Below, piece after piece: positions 41,452 through 54,100 of a stretch of 64,000 nt of DNA. Origin of the DNA: Dallia pectoralis (Eukaryota; Chordata; Actinopteri; Esociformes; Umbridae); assembly GCA_029465975.1 (NCBI GenBank), contig CM055759.1, positions 11,076,744 through 11,140,743 of the forward strand, read 5' to 3'. A program made the position numbers and the translations under genes. Positions within the stretch are counted from its first letter, which is position 1. Each line of letters opens with the position of its first letter. A model generated the notes under the pieces. It was not told the origin of the DNA. It worked only from the letters and a program-made list of their open reading frames with translations, and did not search any database.

Positions 41452-42107
41452 TCAGGTCTCATAGAAGGACCTCTCAACCTTCTTGGTGACACTGCTGGTG
41501 CCGGCCATTTGCACGCTCCTCTGGACCACCTCTTTAGTCACATGACGCGTCACCATGCCTCCAGTCTCTATGTGCTGGGTCGTCATACCTGTCATCATCA
41601 TACCGTCTCCTGTGGGGAGGAGAGAGTGTTAGACTGTGTGTGATGTGTTTGTGTGAACAGGTTAGAGATAAACACATTAGATACCTGAGTAGAAGGGCTT
41701 GTTAACCATGGTGCGTGTTACGTTGATGTGTGTGGTGACATTGTGTGTGTGTGTGAACAGGTTAGAGTAGATACCTGAGTAGAAGGGCTCGTTAACCATG
41801 GTGCGTGTTACGTTGGTGTGTGTGGTGACATTGTGTGTGTGTGTGTGTGAACAGGTTAGAGTAGATACCTGAGTAGAAGGGCTTGTTAACCATGGTGCGT
41901 GTTACGTTGGTGTGTGTGGTGACATTGTGTGTGTGTGTGATCAGGTTAGAGTAGATACCTGAGTAGAAGGGCTCGTTAACCATGGTGCGTGATACGTTGG
42001 TGTGTGTGGTGACATTGTGTGTGTGTGTGTGTGAACAGGTTAGAGTAGATACCTGAGTAGAAGGGCTCGTTAACCATGGTGTGTGTTACGTTGGTGTGTG
42101 TGGTGAC

Positions 42108-42141
<34 letters not shown>

Positions 42142-45100
42142 CAGGTGAGAGATAAACACATTAGATACCTGAGTAGAAGGGCTCGTTAACCATGGTGCGT
42201 GTTACGTTGGTGTGTGTGGTGACATTGTGTGTGTGTGTGAACAAGTGAGAGATAAACACATTAGATACCTGAGTAGAAGGGCTCGTTAACCATGGTGCGT
42301 GTTACGTTGGTGTGTGTGGTGACATTGTGTGTGTGTGTGTGTGTGCGTGTGAACAGGTGAGAGATAAACACAGTAGATACCTGAGTAGAAGGGCTTGTTA
42401 ACCATGGTGCGTGTTACGTTGGTGTGTGTGGTGACATTGTGTGTGTGTGTGTGTGAACAGGTTAGAGTAGATACCTGAGTAGAAGGGCTTGTTAACCATG
42501 GTGCGTGTTACGTTGGTGTGTGTGGTGACATTGTGTGTGTATGTGTGTGAACAGGTTAGAGTAGATACCTGAGTAGAAGGGCTCGTTAACCATGGTGCGT
42601 GATACGTTGGTGTGTGTGGTGACATTGTGTGTGTGTGTGAACAGGTTAGAGTAGATACCTGAGTAGAAGGGCTCGTTAACCATGGTGTGTGTTACGTTGG
42701 TGTGTGTGGTGACATTGTGTGTGTGTGTGAACAGGTGAGAGATAAACACATTAGATACCTGAGTAGAAGGGCTCGTTAACCATGGTGCGTGTTACGTTGG
42801 TGTGTGTGGTGACATTGTGTGTGTGTGTGTGTGAACAAGTGAGAGATAAACACATTAGATACCTGAGTAGAAGGGCTCGTTAACCATGGTGCGTGTTACG
42901 TTGGTGTGTGTGGTGACATTGTATGTGTGAACAGGTGAGAGATAAACACATTAGATACCTGAGTAGAAGGGCTCGTTAACCATGGTGCGTGTTACGTTGG
43001 TGTGTGTGGTGACATCGGTTGGCAGTTGGAACACTTCCCTGTTGGTCATGGACTGACTGCTGTACTGAGACATTCCTCCTAGTTGAGACAAGCTACTCAG
43101 GCCTCCTAACTGAGACATACCGCCTATTCCACTTATCTGAGAAGCACTACCTACAAAAGAGGACAAAGAGCAATCACATGAGTATACAACATAACTCTAT
43201 ACTTAAAAACGGATTAGAGCAAACAAATATGAATATGTTTCTGGTAGGACTGTCCTCTTACCCCCTTCCTGAGACTCTATGGTAATGATACCCTCTCTCT
43301 CCGGCCCAAAGCCCTGGGTGGTCTTAGCTTGAACTTTGAACTTGTACGGCATGTTTTCTCTCAGGTTCGGTACCATCAGACTGGTCTCAGCACTATCCCC
43401 GCTCACCGGGAAGGTCCGCATGTCCCCTGGGAAAGACAGAAGGGCAAAGGTGGGGATTAGAATAGCAAAGGGATATCGAGGAACGACCATGGAAGTAAAA
43501 AATAAAGGAGATGTGATATTTCATGACTGGGATGATCAGCGCTCCATCTATGTCTCAGCGCTCTGTGTTCTGGCTCTGCCACTGTCTTGGCGCTCTGTCT
43601 CTCTCTCAGCGCTCTGTGTTCTGGCTCTGGCTCTCAGCGCTCTATCTATGTCTCAGCGCTCTGTGTTCTGTCTCGTTCTCAGCGCTCTGTCTCTGTCTTG
43701 GCGCTGTATCTATGTCTCAGCGCTCCATCTATGGTCTCAGCCCTGTCACCGTCTCAGCGCTCTATCTCTGTCTCAGCGTTCTGTCTCAGTGCTCTGTCTA
43801 TGTCTCAGCGCTCTATCTATGTCTCAGCGCTCTGTCTCAGCGCTCTGTCTCAGCGCTCTGTCTCACCTCCTCCATGCAGCTGCTCACAGGTGACCACATA
43901 GCCCAGGATGTCTCCATTGGGTTTGCGGGGTTTATCCCAGCTCAGCTGAAGTGCCTCGGGGGACAGAGCTGTGAACACCAGGGGGCCAGGAGCACTGGGT
44001 GTGCTCAGAGTGAACGGAGAACCTGGAGAAGGACAGTTAAAAAGAGTATAGAAGAGTATAGAATAGTATAATAGTATAGAAGAGTATAGAATAGTATAAT
44101 AGTATAGGATAGAAATGATGAGAAGAAACAAAGAAACATGACAAACAAAAGGTAAACTTATTGTTAAACAGAACATAGAGATAATGTAAAAATATGTTCT
44201 AGACTTTAAAATAATAATGAGCGATTGGATAGAAACACCAGAGAGATAAGGCATATAGTTGAAAACAAACAGTGAAATTAGGCAAAATGTGTAGTTCAAC
44301 ATAAACAGAGAGACGTTACCGTAGCATTGGTACATGCACTTCCAGATTAAAAAACAGTTTTTACACTCAGACCAGCAACACTGATATACATATCTGATGT
44401 ATCCGCTACTGGCACTAAATCACTTTTACTACAGTATTTAAGTTTGATATACATATCTGATGTATCCGCTACTGGCACTAAATCACTTTTACTACAGTAT
44501 TTAAGTTTGATATACATATCTGATGTATCCGCTACTGGCACTAAATCACTTTTACTACAGTATTTAAGTTTGATATACATATCTGATGTATCCGCTACTG
44601 GCACTAAATCACTTTTACTACAGTATTTAAGTTTGATATACATATCTGATGTATCCGCTACTGGCACTAAATCACTTTTACTACAGTATTTAAGTTTGAT
44701 ATACATATCTGATGTATCGACTACTGGCACTAAATCACTTTTACTACAGTATTTAAGTTTTATATACATATCTGATGTATCCGCTACTGGTACCTCATCA
44801 CATTTACTACAGTATTTAAGTTTGATATACATATCTGATGTATCGACTACTGGCACTAAATCACTTTTACTACAGTATTTAAGTTTTATATACATATCTG
44901 ATGTATCCGCTACTGGTACCTCATCACATTTACTACAGTATTTAAGTTTTATATACATATCTGATGTATCCGCTACTGGCACTAAATCACTTTTACTACA
45001 GTATTTAAGTTTGATATACATATCTGATGTATCCGCTACTGGTACCTCATCACATTTACTACAGTATTTAAGTTTGATATACATATCTGATGTATCCGCT

Positions 45101-48100
45101 ACTGGCACTAAATCACTTTTACTACAGTATTTAAGTTTGATATACATATCTGATGTATCCGCTACTGGCACTAAATCACTTTTACTACAGTATTTAAGTT
45201 TGATATACATATCTGATGTATCGACTACTGGCACTAAATCACTTTTACTACAGTATTTAAGTTTTATATACATATCTGATGTATCCGCTACTGGTACCTC
45301 ATCACATTTACTACAGTATTTAAGTTTTATATACATATCTGATGTATCCGCTACTGGTACCTCATCACATTTACTACAGTATTTAAGTTTTATATACATA
45401 TCTGATGTATCGCTACTGGCACTAAATCACCTTTACTACAGTATTTAAGGTTTGCATGGTTTGCATCCTGGTCCATATTCCCATTCCATTATGTATATCT
45501 TGCACACTATGTATATTCTGTTGTTATTCTGTGTTTTGTTCTTTTTAACTACGTAGATGTTTTCTTGCCATGTCACAAGAATTTCATTGTTCAATATAAT
45601 GCATGTCATTCGGTACATTTTATGACTTTGATTAGGTGCATGTGCAGTTCATCAGTGAGAGAGCGGCAGGTGGACAGTTGTGAATGAAAGGAGTGAGGGT
45701 AAGTGCTGTCCACCAGGCAGGGCAGACAGGTGTACATGATTACCAGGCATTGGACACAGTGGACTTTTGGGATCAACGGCAGACTCGATGGTGATGACCC
45801 CCTCTCTCTCTGGTCCCCAGCCCTCCTGACTCTGAGCCTTCACCTTGAACAGGTAGGAGTGATTTGGAAGCAGATCCTGAACCACCACAGAGTTATCAGC
45901 TGGGCTGGACACGCTAATACGCTTCACATCACCTAGAGAAGGAGACGAGGTTTATGACTGCGCAGAGACTTCGGAAAAAGGCTTAGAGACATAAAAAGTT
46001 GACATGGCAGAAAAAGGAATGGAAACCGTATCCGATCAAGTCTGATTAGACACTGCATAGGATCAAGGTGACAAACAACAATCACATGGGCAAACATCAG
46101 AACGTGCCACATATCTTCATGAACCCATACCTCCGTTCAGGAGCTGGTATAGGACACAATAACCCAGCACGTCTTTTGCACAGTGTGGCTCCTGCCAGCT
46201 GACCTTCAGGGCTGTGGGGCCCAGGGCGGAGAACACCAGCCTGGTGGGAGTGTCGGGAACCCCAGGAGAAGACCGAGACTCTGATGTGAGAGATACAGGT
46301 TCAGGGGCTAGGAGTCAACTACAATAGGAGTCAACTGCAATAGGAGTCAACTACAATAGGAGTCAACTACAATAGGAGTCAACTACAATAGGAGTCAACT
46401 ACAATAGGAGTCAACTGCAATAGGAGTCAACTGCAATAGGAGTCAACTGCAATAGGAGTCAACTGCAATAGGAGTCAACTACAATAGGAGTCAACTACAA
46501 TAGGAGTCAACTGCAATAGGAGTCAACTGCAATAGGAGTCAACTGCAATAGGAGTCAACTGCAATAGGAGTCAACTGCAATAGGAGTCAACTGCAATAGG
46601 AGTCAACTGCAATAGGAGTCAACTGCAATAGGAGTCAACTGCAATAGGAGTCAACTACAATAGGAGTCAACTGCAATAGGAGTCAACTGCAATAGGAGTC
46701 AACTGCAATAGGAGTCAACTGCAATAGGAGTCAACTGCAATAGGAGTAAACTACAATAGGAGTCAACTACAATAGGAGTCAACTGCAATAGGAGTCAACT
46801 GCAATAGGAGTCAACTACAATAGGAGTCAACTACAATAGGAGTCAACTACAATAGGAGTCAACTACGATAGGAGTCAACTACGATAGGAGTCAACTACAA
46901 TAGGAGTCAACTACAATAGGAGTCAACTACGATATAGGGTGATTCTAGCACACATCTGCGCACAGAATAATGGAATTGATGTTATGGGTGTTACATGAAA
47001 TAGACTGAATTTATTAGTAAAGATTTGTGAGTTTGTAAGACTTATGTAAAAACATTAAGAGAAAAGTTTGCTGAACACAAAATGAGATTGTTGTCATTTT
47101 AACGTATCGAAGATAAGTAAGTAACACTACATCCTATAATCTAAATTAATATTTGCCAGTCGTAGAGAGACAGCATTAATTCAAATCATCTGGAAATAAG
47201 ATAATATCCATGTGGCATACTGCTAATCCATCCTGCCTGGACACTGGATTAAGTAGAGATTTTTTAGGCTTTAGTTTGAAGAAAAAACAAGAAACACTCA
47301 AAGTACTCAGCTCACCGATAGTATCTACACATGAAAAATGCATTTCAGCATAAATCTAGAATTCCATTTAGAATAGAGGTCTTCTGTACTTGTACATTAA
47401 GAATTAACTAGAGCATCATTTTCTAGATTTAAGATACCAAGAATCTTGGTACATAATATGATTGTCAGTGAAGCCTTTCTAAAAGCCCTTAAAAATATTG
47501 GCTGAAATTACTTTTTTGGTATTTGGCCACCAACTTAGCAATAGCCAAAAAACATGCAAATTTCAACACACTTTACACGGGTAAAATGAAGACTGAACTC
47601 TAAAAAATATATTAGAAATTGGAAATTGCTATATTTTACTGTTGGAAATATATTGTAAATTCTAGTCCATTTTTACATTTTACCATTAAATACCTACGTT
47701 CCTATTTATATAATAATGTATAATGTGTGTATAATATCAACATAATAAACATGTCATGTACTTACCTATACTTGGTAAAGCACAATTGGACAGAAATAAT
47801 TGTCCATTTACAAGCAATCAGACAATACGACACTACATTCTTTGCCTATAATTGTCTGATACTGATTCCTGGCAGTTATTTTGATGCATCCTATCTTAAT
47901 TCTTCAGCCACATACCTCAGCTATTTACAAAAACAGCTGTTGGGAAGATGCAATTGTTGATTAATGTAGATTAGCGTAGATTAGCGCTTTGTGGTTTAAT
48001 CATATTCCTAGATGGTATAGAATTAGAGAGGGGGGGCGGGCGCAATGAAGAGACAGAAAAAGTAAAGAGAAAAGACTTATCAACCACACTAAAGCCATAA

Positions 48101-51100
48101 AAAGCCTCAGCAACACAAAGCATTCCTCTCACACCATCAATAGACATGATCAAATGATCCTATAGTGTGGCTTTAATCTTACAGTGTCTCCCAGTCTGGT
48201 GGTGGAGGGCAGCTGTGTACTCTCCAGTCTTTAATCTTACAGTGTTTCCCAGTCTGGTGGTAGAGGGCAGCTGTGTACTCTCCAGTCTTTAATCTTACAG
48301 TGTTTCCCAGTCTGGTGGTAGAGGGCAGCTGTGTACTCTCCAGTCTTTAATCTTACAGTGTTTCCCAGTCTGGTGGTAGAGGGCAGCTGTGTGTTCTCCA
48401 GACAGGCACACTCACCCAGGAGCACTCTGTCCAGGTTCAGCAGAGCATCGTTGACATCCTCAGACTGGGTCCTGCCCCGAAATGCCTGAGACATACTGTA
48501 GCTGTACTGACTGGGTGTAAGAGTCTTAGTTGGGCTGAAGCCATATGTACCTGAGGACGCAGGGAGCGGGCAGAAAGAAGCATACGGGAGAGAGAAAGAG
48601 GAGAGAAGGAGGTAAATGAAGGGGAGACGTAACAGAGGAAGGAGTAGAAATGAGTCCCGGCAGCAGAGAGGATTGATACAAGGTGGATAACAACAGAAGA
48701 GGAGGGCGACAGTCAGCATAGCTCCTGCATAGCTCTGTACAGCCAAATGCCCAAGTTATCCATATCTGATCTCCAAGCCATCCTCCCCATGCACCTCACC
48801 CATAAACCTGCTGCAGATGATTTGTATATCTTACATGTATAGGCATGAGTGCTACACAGAAACAGATTAACTTCCCCCAGCTTACAATAGAATAGGACAG
48901 AAATGGAAACTATGCAATAAAATCTTTGCGAGCAAGTACCTCCTAATTAAAAACCTTATCTCAATGTTTCAGTAAAACCCTACACCTGTGAATTGTGTCA
49001 GTGTGGATTTCGAATGACCAGCTCTTCAAAAAGCTAGTGCAATCTTAACTCACTGACCATAGAAGAAATACGTTTTTCTTTCGCTTTTTGTAACCAACTT
49101 ACAAAAGCAGGGACGAACAATATTTCTCGTTTTTGATTTTGATGAAACAATGATTCCCTGCACCAGGAAGTGGTTGTACTCCTTTAAACAGAAACTGACT
49201 TTCCTCACTCCACATTGGCCCTTGATTTGGAACTCTCTAGCTATGACTACATCGGAAGTAGTTAGATATTAGCTAACCATTAGATGAAGGAAAAATGGAT
49301 TGTATGAAACCAATAAAGCTTGACAAAAAAAAAAAATTTGTCCACAAACTGCATGTGTATAATCTCTATAGAGTCTACATAGCTACGAGGGGTTTGCATT
49401 TGTTTGCGACTATCAATCAAGGTGTCAACTACAAAGTAAAGTCATGCATTTTTCAAACTCTGCAAGTACTGATCACATTGCGAAACTAAACAAAAAAAAT
49501 CTAAATCTTGGTCACGCTACCTGGGAAATAAAAGAAAGATTTGTTTAAACATGCTAATATGTTTTGCCACAAATATGTTAATATATGCTTACTTTGGCCT
49601 TCGGTGTAGCCTGACAATCCACTGTGCATGTCTCCCATGACAATGGAATCTCGGATGTTGTCATCATACTCGTAGTAACCTCTGTTCTCTGATCGCTTTC
49701 TCATGATAACGTTCTCTGTGCGTGTACCTCCCCCAGTCATATGTGTACGAGAGAGTGAGTTTCCTCCTGTCAGCGAGAACAACAGTCAGGCTTATAATAA
49801 AGATAAACAGATACAGAGCAAGAGACTTATTTATAGGCCGCACATTCTCAGTGTTATTTCTTGGCGTCAAAATGTTGCCCGTTTGAAACTTTAAATCTCA
49901 GTCCAAGTTTCCAGAACGAGTGCACTGTTCGGTTCTGTTCCAACTAGAATGCATTGGTTCTATAAGTGAACTCATCTGCTATGGTACCTTGTCCAGAGAT
50001 GTAGGTGGTGCTGGAATCCATGGTCATAGAGCCTCCACCTCCTGCTCTGTGGTTGGAGCTCAGGGTGGACATAGGAGAAGCCTGGCCGTAGCTTGACGAA
50101 GACATATTTGTGTTGCGTGACATTGAACCTCCGCCTCCGGGAAACAGGAAGTTCTGTTCCCACCTCCCTTGGTCTGAAACACAACGATGAGAAAAGCCGT
50201 AGGATTGAGAAGGAGAGAGAAAGAAAAACAACAAAAAGCATTCAGGAACCGAACATAAGATTCTGAATCCAAATGACCGGATTTATTTTATGTAAATCAC
50301 AAAAAAGAACTTTAGTCAGCACTCAGAGACGCACATCTGTTGGGGATTACCAGTGCAACAACCAGCAGAAGTCTTTAAAACACTGAGCCTTTTAAACACT
50401 TCAAGCAACCTCTGTCCCAAGGCCTTCCTCCAGATAGAGAGGAGAAAAAAGAGGAGTAAAGAGAACAGATAGGAGAGACATAACCAGGACCAAGGATATG
50501 GACTGGACCAAGGATATGGACTGGACCAGTGATATGGACAGAACCAGGGATACGGACAGAACCAGGCATATGGAGAGAACCAGGGATACGGACAGAACCA
50601 GAGATATGGACCGGACCAAGGATATGAACTGGACCAGTGATATGGACAGAACCAGGGATACGGACAGAACCAGGGATACGGACAGAACCAGGGATACGGA
50701 CAGAACCAGAGATATGGACCGGACCAAGGATATGAACTGGACCAGTGATATGGACAGAACCAGGCATATGAACCAGGACCAGGGATATGGACTGGACCAG
50801 AGATATGGACTGGACCAGAGATATGGACCGGACCAAGGATATGGACTGGACCAGTGATATGGACAGAACCAGGGATACGGACAGAACCAGGGATACGGAC
50901 AGAACCAGGGATACGGACAGAACCAGAGATATGGACAGAACCAGGCATATGGACCAGGACCAGGGATATGGACAGACCCAGGGATACGGACAGAACCAGG
51001 GATACGGACCGGAACAGGGATATGGACAGAACCAGGGATACGGACAGAACCAGGGATACGGACCGGAACAGGGATATGGACAGAACCAGGGATATGGACA

Positions 51101-54100
51101 GAACCAGGGATACGGACAGAACCAGGGATATGGACAGACCAGGGATATGAACCAGGACCATGGATATGGACAGAACCAGGGATACGGACAGAACCAGGGA
51201 TATGGACCAGGACCATGGATATGGACAGAACCAGGGATACGGACAGAACCAGGGATATGGACTGGATCAAGGATACTGGCAGGACCAGGAATATTGACCG
51301 TACCAAGAATCGTACCGGAAAAGAGAGGAAAGTGATTGTTGATTAGATCAGAAGACTTGCAGAATCTGCAGACAGATAAGGTGGCGAGGGCCGCTGCAAC
51401 TGCAATACAAGGTCTGGCATGCCATTTAATTCCCTGTCTGTCTGCCTGTCTGTCTGCCTGTCTGTCTGCTCGTCTGCCTGTCCAGTGAGGTCTTCACCTT
51501 GCTGGGGGGTCTGTGTTCGGCTGGGCCGAGGGGTCTCTTCGGAGCAGGAATCTGTGCTGATTCGGTAGGGGATCACATCCACACACCTCTTCCAGGACAC
51601 CGAACGCAGGTCCAGTTCGGAACCCACCAACTTGATAAAGCCTTGTTATGAAGGGAAGACGCAAGCAAGCAGGCATGGTGGGTGTGGATTGGTCTGGAAT
51701 GAGGGCTGGCAGATGTGTAGCGATTGGAATCAGGAAGAAAGTGACGTAAAAAGAGCTAAGAGAAGACGAGTAAACGGAGCAACACGGATGGAAGTGGCAT
51801 CTGTGATATCTACAGATGGAGGCTCTCAGGATGCCCAGATTAGATTTGGAGTTCAAAGCAATGTGGTTGGACCGGCGTAATGAAGCCACAAAAGAGAAGA
51901 CCGCTATTGAGAGCAGCACGATAGAACCCAAAGCCATGAAGAGCAACATGAAAAGACAGCCCTTTGTGATCTGATGATGTTCATGTCTTCGAAGACACCA
52001 CAGAGAAAGTGGCAAGGGTGATGAAAAAATAAAGAGATAGAATGGGGAAGCAGTTGAGGGTTTCTTGGAGGCACGTTTAATGTTTCATGGTAGCAAAAAG
52101 TTGTAAAAGAACCCTAGACTGGAGGCGAGGCTTATTGTGGAAACGTATACGGTTCCAGATAAATATATTTGGTCTAAGCAAATGTCTTTCTGATGCCTAC
52201 TTCATACTATCATATGAGACAGAGAGACTAAACACATGTTTTCAAATGACAAAACAAATCCGCTTCATGGAGTGCGTTATTATTCATGTTTAGGTATTAC
52301 ATCATACGCATCATAAGAAACTAGCTAGTAACATTGACGATCAGCTAATAGCCTAATAGACCGTGTGACTGATCACATGTTTAGAGGCATGGCCACTTGC
52401 TTGCTTATAATTCACACTTGTTTGTGTGTGGGAGGGCTACCACCAATATGCAGTGTTTTAAGGAACAAGCTAGCATGAAAAGGTCCTTTTGAGATTCAAG
52501 CATTTGTTTAATCCCCATCAGCTGGTACTTAGAAACATGAACACTTCCCAGAATGCATTTGAAACACACACAAAACCCCAGTCCGTATTCACCCCTGAAG
52601 ATCGTGATGGTGATGTGGCATTGTCTGTTGGTACCCACCTTCGTCTGAGACGCTGGGTCTCTTTGAGCCTGTTGGTGACCTCAGGACCTCATTGCTGTAC
52701 ATGAGGTAACTGTCGTAGTCCTCCCCTCCCTCTGCGTCCACTATTGGGATGTCTGGGATGATTGGAACTACATGATGGAGACAGACTCAAACATTAGACA
52801 CAGCACCACTGGATCAGTGTCATTAAGGTGTTTGTGAGAGCACACCAAATGCCATTGAGGCCATCTTCCTTTATGACTTCTATAAGCTGGTAAACAAACT
52901 GGATGGGTGCACACCGCCACCTGGAGGGAGTTCTTTGAACAGATTGTGGTGGATTTTGGGTCTTCAGTGACACCCGTCCCCCATACATTCCAATGTGCCT
53001 AAAGCAGCAAATGGCGTATGTGTGATCAACAGAGGTGGGGGTCTTGTAGAAATGTATCAATTGGTCATCAGGAGAGAACTGGGGGACGTTTCTGATTGGT
53101 TTAAGATTGGGGTATAAAGGCTTTTGACCCCATGGGAATATACTCTTTCCTGCCTTTAACCAGCGCTGGTAAAATGCAGAGTGCATATTGCTCTAGGTTG
53201 AAGCAATATCAATGTAAATAAATATCATAAAACGTTCGTTCGACTCTCAGCTATGTTCACTCTAATTCAACGATAAGATCAAAGACAAGGTTGACTCTTT
53301 ACTGGCACCTGCAGTTATTGAATGTCAGCTCACGTATAATTAATTTTCTGATCCCTCCTAATCACCCAAACGAGGTGACACCCGATTGAAAATGCTTTTT
53401 TTATTTAAAATTCAAAAGTCCTCAAAAGAATTATCCAAAATAAAAAAAGTTGAGCCCTTTAGAAACGACCTCTGTGACTACAAAATCTAAATATAGACAT
53501 GCTTCAAGTATTCAATGGAGAAAGAAAGAGTCTGCAACATTCAGTTTCCATTAGTTCATTTGAGAAGGATTATCATCCACACAACAGCAATGGAAAGGAT
53601 GTATCATCCATCTGTCTGTCTTCACAAAACAGCAATGCGTTGCCATACAGGGACTTACTGGACATGGGTCTGGTTGGCTGCGAAGCCAGGTTGATAGTAG
53701 CGTCTTTGAAGGGTCCCCAGCCCACGCTGTTCTTAGCACGGACCTGGTAGCAATAAGTCTGGGCTGACTGGAGGTTCTCAATCAGCAACATCCTTTTCTT
53801 AGGGTTGTCTATCTTAACCTTCTTAGATACGCCCATTTGCTCTGCATGGAGAAGCAGGAAGCAGAAGACAGTGTCATAGAAGCCAGACGTCGTTCAGAGG
53901 AATCAGGAGATTCTTTGAGTTTATTGGCCACACTCACTGTTGTCCTCGTTGATGGGCGTGTAGATGACCTCATAGGCAGTGATGACCCCATTGGTCTCTG
54001 CAGGTTCAGCCCAGCTGACTTGAGTGACAGTTGGACTTATGACGTTGAAGGCCAGACGACCAGGCTCACTAGGGACTAGAGGAGGAGGAAGGAAAGAGGA

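Larger units (their letters stand above)
42959..46280 (-). other. Second pair of FN3 domains and start of tail, integrin beta-4
   Basis: FN3-3 spans exons 46280-46131 and 45932-45744 (GVPDTPTRLVFSALGPTALK, VVVQDLLPNHSYLFKVKAQS). FN3-4 spans 44022-43867 and 43426-43262 (STPSAPGPLVFTALSPEALQ, NMPYKFKVQAKTTQGFGPER). Exon 43150-42959 is a Ser/Gly-rich spacer (GGMSQLGGLSSLSQ). The terminal exon 41609-41452 encodes GGMVTRHVTKEVVQRS and ends ERSFYET-stop. In mammals FN3-3/4 bind BP180 and BP230. Confidence 0.92.
48416..52767 (-). other. Connecting segment of integrin beta-4
   Basis: Six exons encode a low-complexity Ser/Gly/Tyr-rich linker between the FN3 pairs: PIIPDIPIVDAEGGEDYDSY, RPSVSDE, GSELDLRSVSW, SMSRNTNMSSSSYGQ, NRGYYEYDDNIRDS and SEDVNDALLNLDRVLL. 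The first part is strongly conserved with human beta-4; the rest is fish-like and divergent. It corresponds to the regulatory linker that is phosphorylated in mammals. Confidence 0.85.

Noticed and set aside
43523..44071. Plus-strand Ser/Leu-rich ORFs of about 180 codons
   Set aside because: They run over a CTCAGCGCTCT-type degenerate intronic repeat and antisense to the itgb4 FN3-4 exons.
44347..45448. Long ORFs of 350 and 334 codons on opposite strands
   Set aside because: They are translations of a 63-bp intronic tandem repeat, with no start, splice or homology evidence.
50316..51335. Several 100-300 codon ORFs rich in Gly/Tyr/Gln or Ser/Leu/Val
   Set aside because: They are different frames of an 18-bp intronic minisatellite within itgb4.
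52795..53230. Open minus-strand stretch of 130 codons in an itgb4 intron
   Set aside because: It does not fit the itgb4 reading phase and looks like part of an unassigned interspersed repeat. It is not listed as a gene.
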